From Gallionella sp. (GTDB lineage: Bacteria; Pseudomonadota; Gammaproteobacteria; Burkholderiales; Gallionellaceae), in the NCBI GenBank assembly GCA_024654105.1, contig JANLID010000238.1, positions 1 to 5,284 on the forward strand: a stretch of DNA of 5,284 nt. The letters are read 5' to 3'. Shown here one piece after another: positions 4,328 to 5,284 of this stretch; position 1 is the first letter of the stretch; every line of letters begins with the position of its first letter. A program made the position numbers and the translations under genes. Under the pieces are notes generated by a model that was given only the letters and a program-made list of their open reading frames with translations, ran no database searches and was not told the DNA's origin.

Positions 4328-5122
4328 TTAGAAACTATGTTCCTGTGCAGGAAAACTCCCCGCCTTTACCTCGGCGACGTAATTTTTCACCGCTGCCGCG
4401 ACGCCATCCGCGCCTTGCAGGAAATTTTTTGCGAAGCGCGCCTTCTTGCCCGGATAGATATTCAGCATGTCGTACAGCACCAGCACCTGGCCGGAACACG
4501 CCGTGCCCGCGCCGATGCCGATGGTGGGGATGGAAAGCGCGGCAGTGATCTCCGCCGCCAGCAGCGCGGGTATGGTTTCCAGCACCAGCATCCCCGCGCC
4601 GGCCTGTTCCAGCGCCACCGCGTCCTCCAATAATTTTTGTGCGGCGGCGGGCTCCCTGCCCTGCACGCGATAGCCGCCCATCTGGTGCACCGATTGCGGC
4701 GTCAGGCCGATATGCCCGCATACCGGGATGCCGCGTCCGGCAAGGAATTCCACCGTCTCGGCCATCGCCGTGCCGCCTTCCAGCTTGACCATCTGCGCGC
4801 CCGCCGCCATCAGCTTTGCGGCATGGGCAAAGGTTTCCTGCGGACTGATCTGGAATGTGCCGAATGGCATGTCGCCAATGATGAATGCTTGTTTCGCGCC
4901 GCGCGCCACGCAGGCGGTGTGATACACCATGTCGTCCAGCGTAACCGGCAAGGTGGTTTCGTGTCCTTGCAACACCATGCCGAGCGAATCGCCAACCAGC
5001 AGCACATCCACGCCCTGCGCCTCGAGCAGCGCGGCAAAGCTCGCGTCATAACAGGTCAGCACGGCAATTTTTTCGTCCTTGCCGCGCATCGCTTGTAATG
5101 TGGTCAAAGTGGTTCGCATCAT
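4328..5122 (-). CDS. panB: 3-methyl-2-oxobutanoate hydroxymethyltransferase (ketopantoate synthase, PanB)
   Basis: PanB transfers a hydroxymethyl group from 5,10-methylene-tetrahydrofolate to 2-ketoisovalerate, giving ketopantoate, the committed step of pantothenate synthesis. It is a cytoplasmic TIM-barrel enzyme. The 264-residue length is normal. Signatures include LTCYDASFA (22-30), LLVGDSLGMVLQGH (41-54) with metal ligand Asp45, IIGDMPFG (81-88) with Asp84, MVKLEGG (111-117) with Lys113 and Glu115, GHIGLTPQSVHQMGGY (136-151), and LVLETIPA with catalytic Glu182. The C-terminal GIGAGTACSGQVLVLYDML is also typical. Two ATGs are adjacent (5122 and 5119) and either could be used. The upstream GGAAAA is a weak ribosome site. 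It follows the kinase gene by 50 bp and probably belongs to its transcript. Its usual partner panC lies 2.2 kb further on, beyond the inserted island. Confidence 0.97.
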   Translation of the reverse strand: MMRTTLTTLQAMRGKDEKIAVLTCYDASFAALLEAQGVDVLLVGDSLGMVLQGHETTLPVTLDDMVYHTACVARGAKQAFIIGDMPFGTFQISPQETFAHAAKLMAAGAQMVKLEGGTAMAETVEFLAGRGIPVCGHIGLTPQSVHQMGGYRVQGREPAAAQKLLEDAVALEQAGAGMLVLETIPALLAAEITAALSIPTIGIGAGTACSGQVLVLYDMLNIYPGKKARFAKNFLQGADGVAAAVKNYVAEVKAGSFPAQEHSF

Positions 5123-5146
5123 AATTTTCCGATCAAAGTTTCAAAA

Positions 5147-5170
5147 GTGCGGACAGGATGTCCGCGCTCC
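5147..5170. repeat. REP-like single palindrome, GCGGACA core
   Basis: GCGGACA (5149-5155) and TGTCCGC (5159-5165) pair perfectly over 7 bp around a three-base loop. On the minus strand it is preceded by TGGAGC, resembling the GTAGGAGC head of the other elements. It sits between the kinase stop and panB and has no inverted partner, so it is a single REP rather than a REPIN. It could also be a weak hairpin that modulates panB translation, as it ends 24 bases before the panB start. Confidence 0.55.
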
Positions 5171-5172
5171 AG

Positions 5173-5284
5173 TCATCCCCGGCTAAAAAATTCGCGCGGC
5201 CCGCGCATTTCCTCGATGCGTTGCAGCAACAAGGCGAAATCTCCGTCTCCCTCTTCGAAGTTCAGGTTTTCGGTGTTCACCATC
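5173..5284 (-). CDS. Deoxynucleoside kinase family protein, C-terminal 36 residues (partial)
   Basis: The frame enters from the window edge and ends VNTENLNFEEGDGDF, ALLLQRIEEMRGPREFF and SRG-stop. This closely matches the C-terminus of the dNK-type deoxyadenosine/deoxyguanosine kinases often found just before panB in betaproteobacteria (typically NxDHLNFV..., then MRGxREYF). These enzymes salvage deoxynucleosides by ATP-dependent phosphorylation. The nucleotide-binding P-loop would lie outside the window, so the assignment rests on the tail motif and the genomic context. Confidence 0.75.
   Translation of the reverse strand, partial: MVNTENLNFEEGDGDFALLLQRIEEMRGPREFFSRG

Overview
The window looks like a betaproteobacterial chromosome segment. 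This rests on the gene order deoxynucleoside kinase – panB – panC – panD, the protein signatures, a moderately high GC content and the style of its intergenic palindromes. A Nitrosomonadales/Gallionella-type organism is a guess; the sequence does not fix the genus. All credible genes are on the minus strand, so transcription runs from high to low coordinates.

Layout, in the direction of transcription. (1) 5284-5173: the last 36 residues of a deoxynucleoside kinase. (2) 5122-4328: intact panB. (3) 4206-2155: about 2 kb of restriction-modification and toxin-antitoxin material lying between panB and panC, genes that are usually adjacent. It holds a badly damaged type I methyltransferase gene (hsdM) with internal deletions, palindromic repeats inside the reading frame and a frameshift. 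Next come an apparently intact DUF2281-like antitoxin and PIN-domain toxin pair, then a short chimeric ORF (half of an addiction-module protein joined to a second HsdM C-terminus), then an 87-residue N-terminal stub of HsdS ending 15 bp before panC. (4) 2139-1291: intact panC. (5) 1102-722: intact panD with its own plausible promoter. (6) 570-399: a gene-poor gap. (7) 398-78: a MASE1-type membrane sensor cut off after 106 residues, apparently by a mobile element whose end and outward gene start fill positions 1-98.

Functionally, PanB makes ketopantoate, PanD makes beta-alanine, and PanC joins pantoate and beta-alanine into pantothenate for coenzyme A. The ketopantoate reductase step is not encoded here. 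The island is mostly a graveyard; only the toxin-antitoxin pair looks functional.

The most striking non-coding pattern is a series of four REP/REPIN-like palindromes. One follows the 3' end of each housekeeping gene (kinase, panB, panC, panD). Three carry a GTAG head and the fourth a TGGAG variant, and each has a different hairpin core. A second, C/G-rich palindrome family is embedded in frame inside the hsdM remnant, one copy sitting exactly where coding sequence has been lost.
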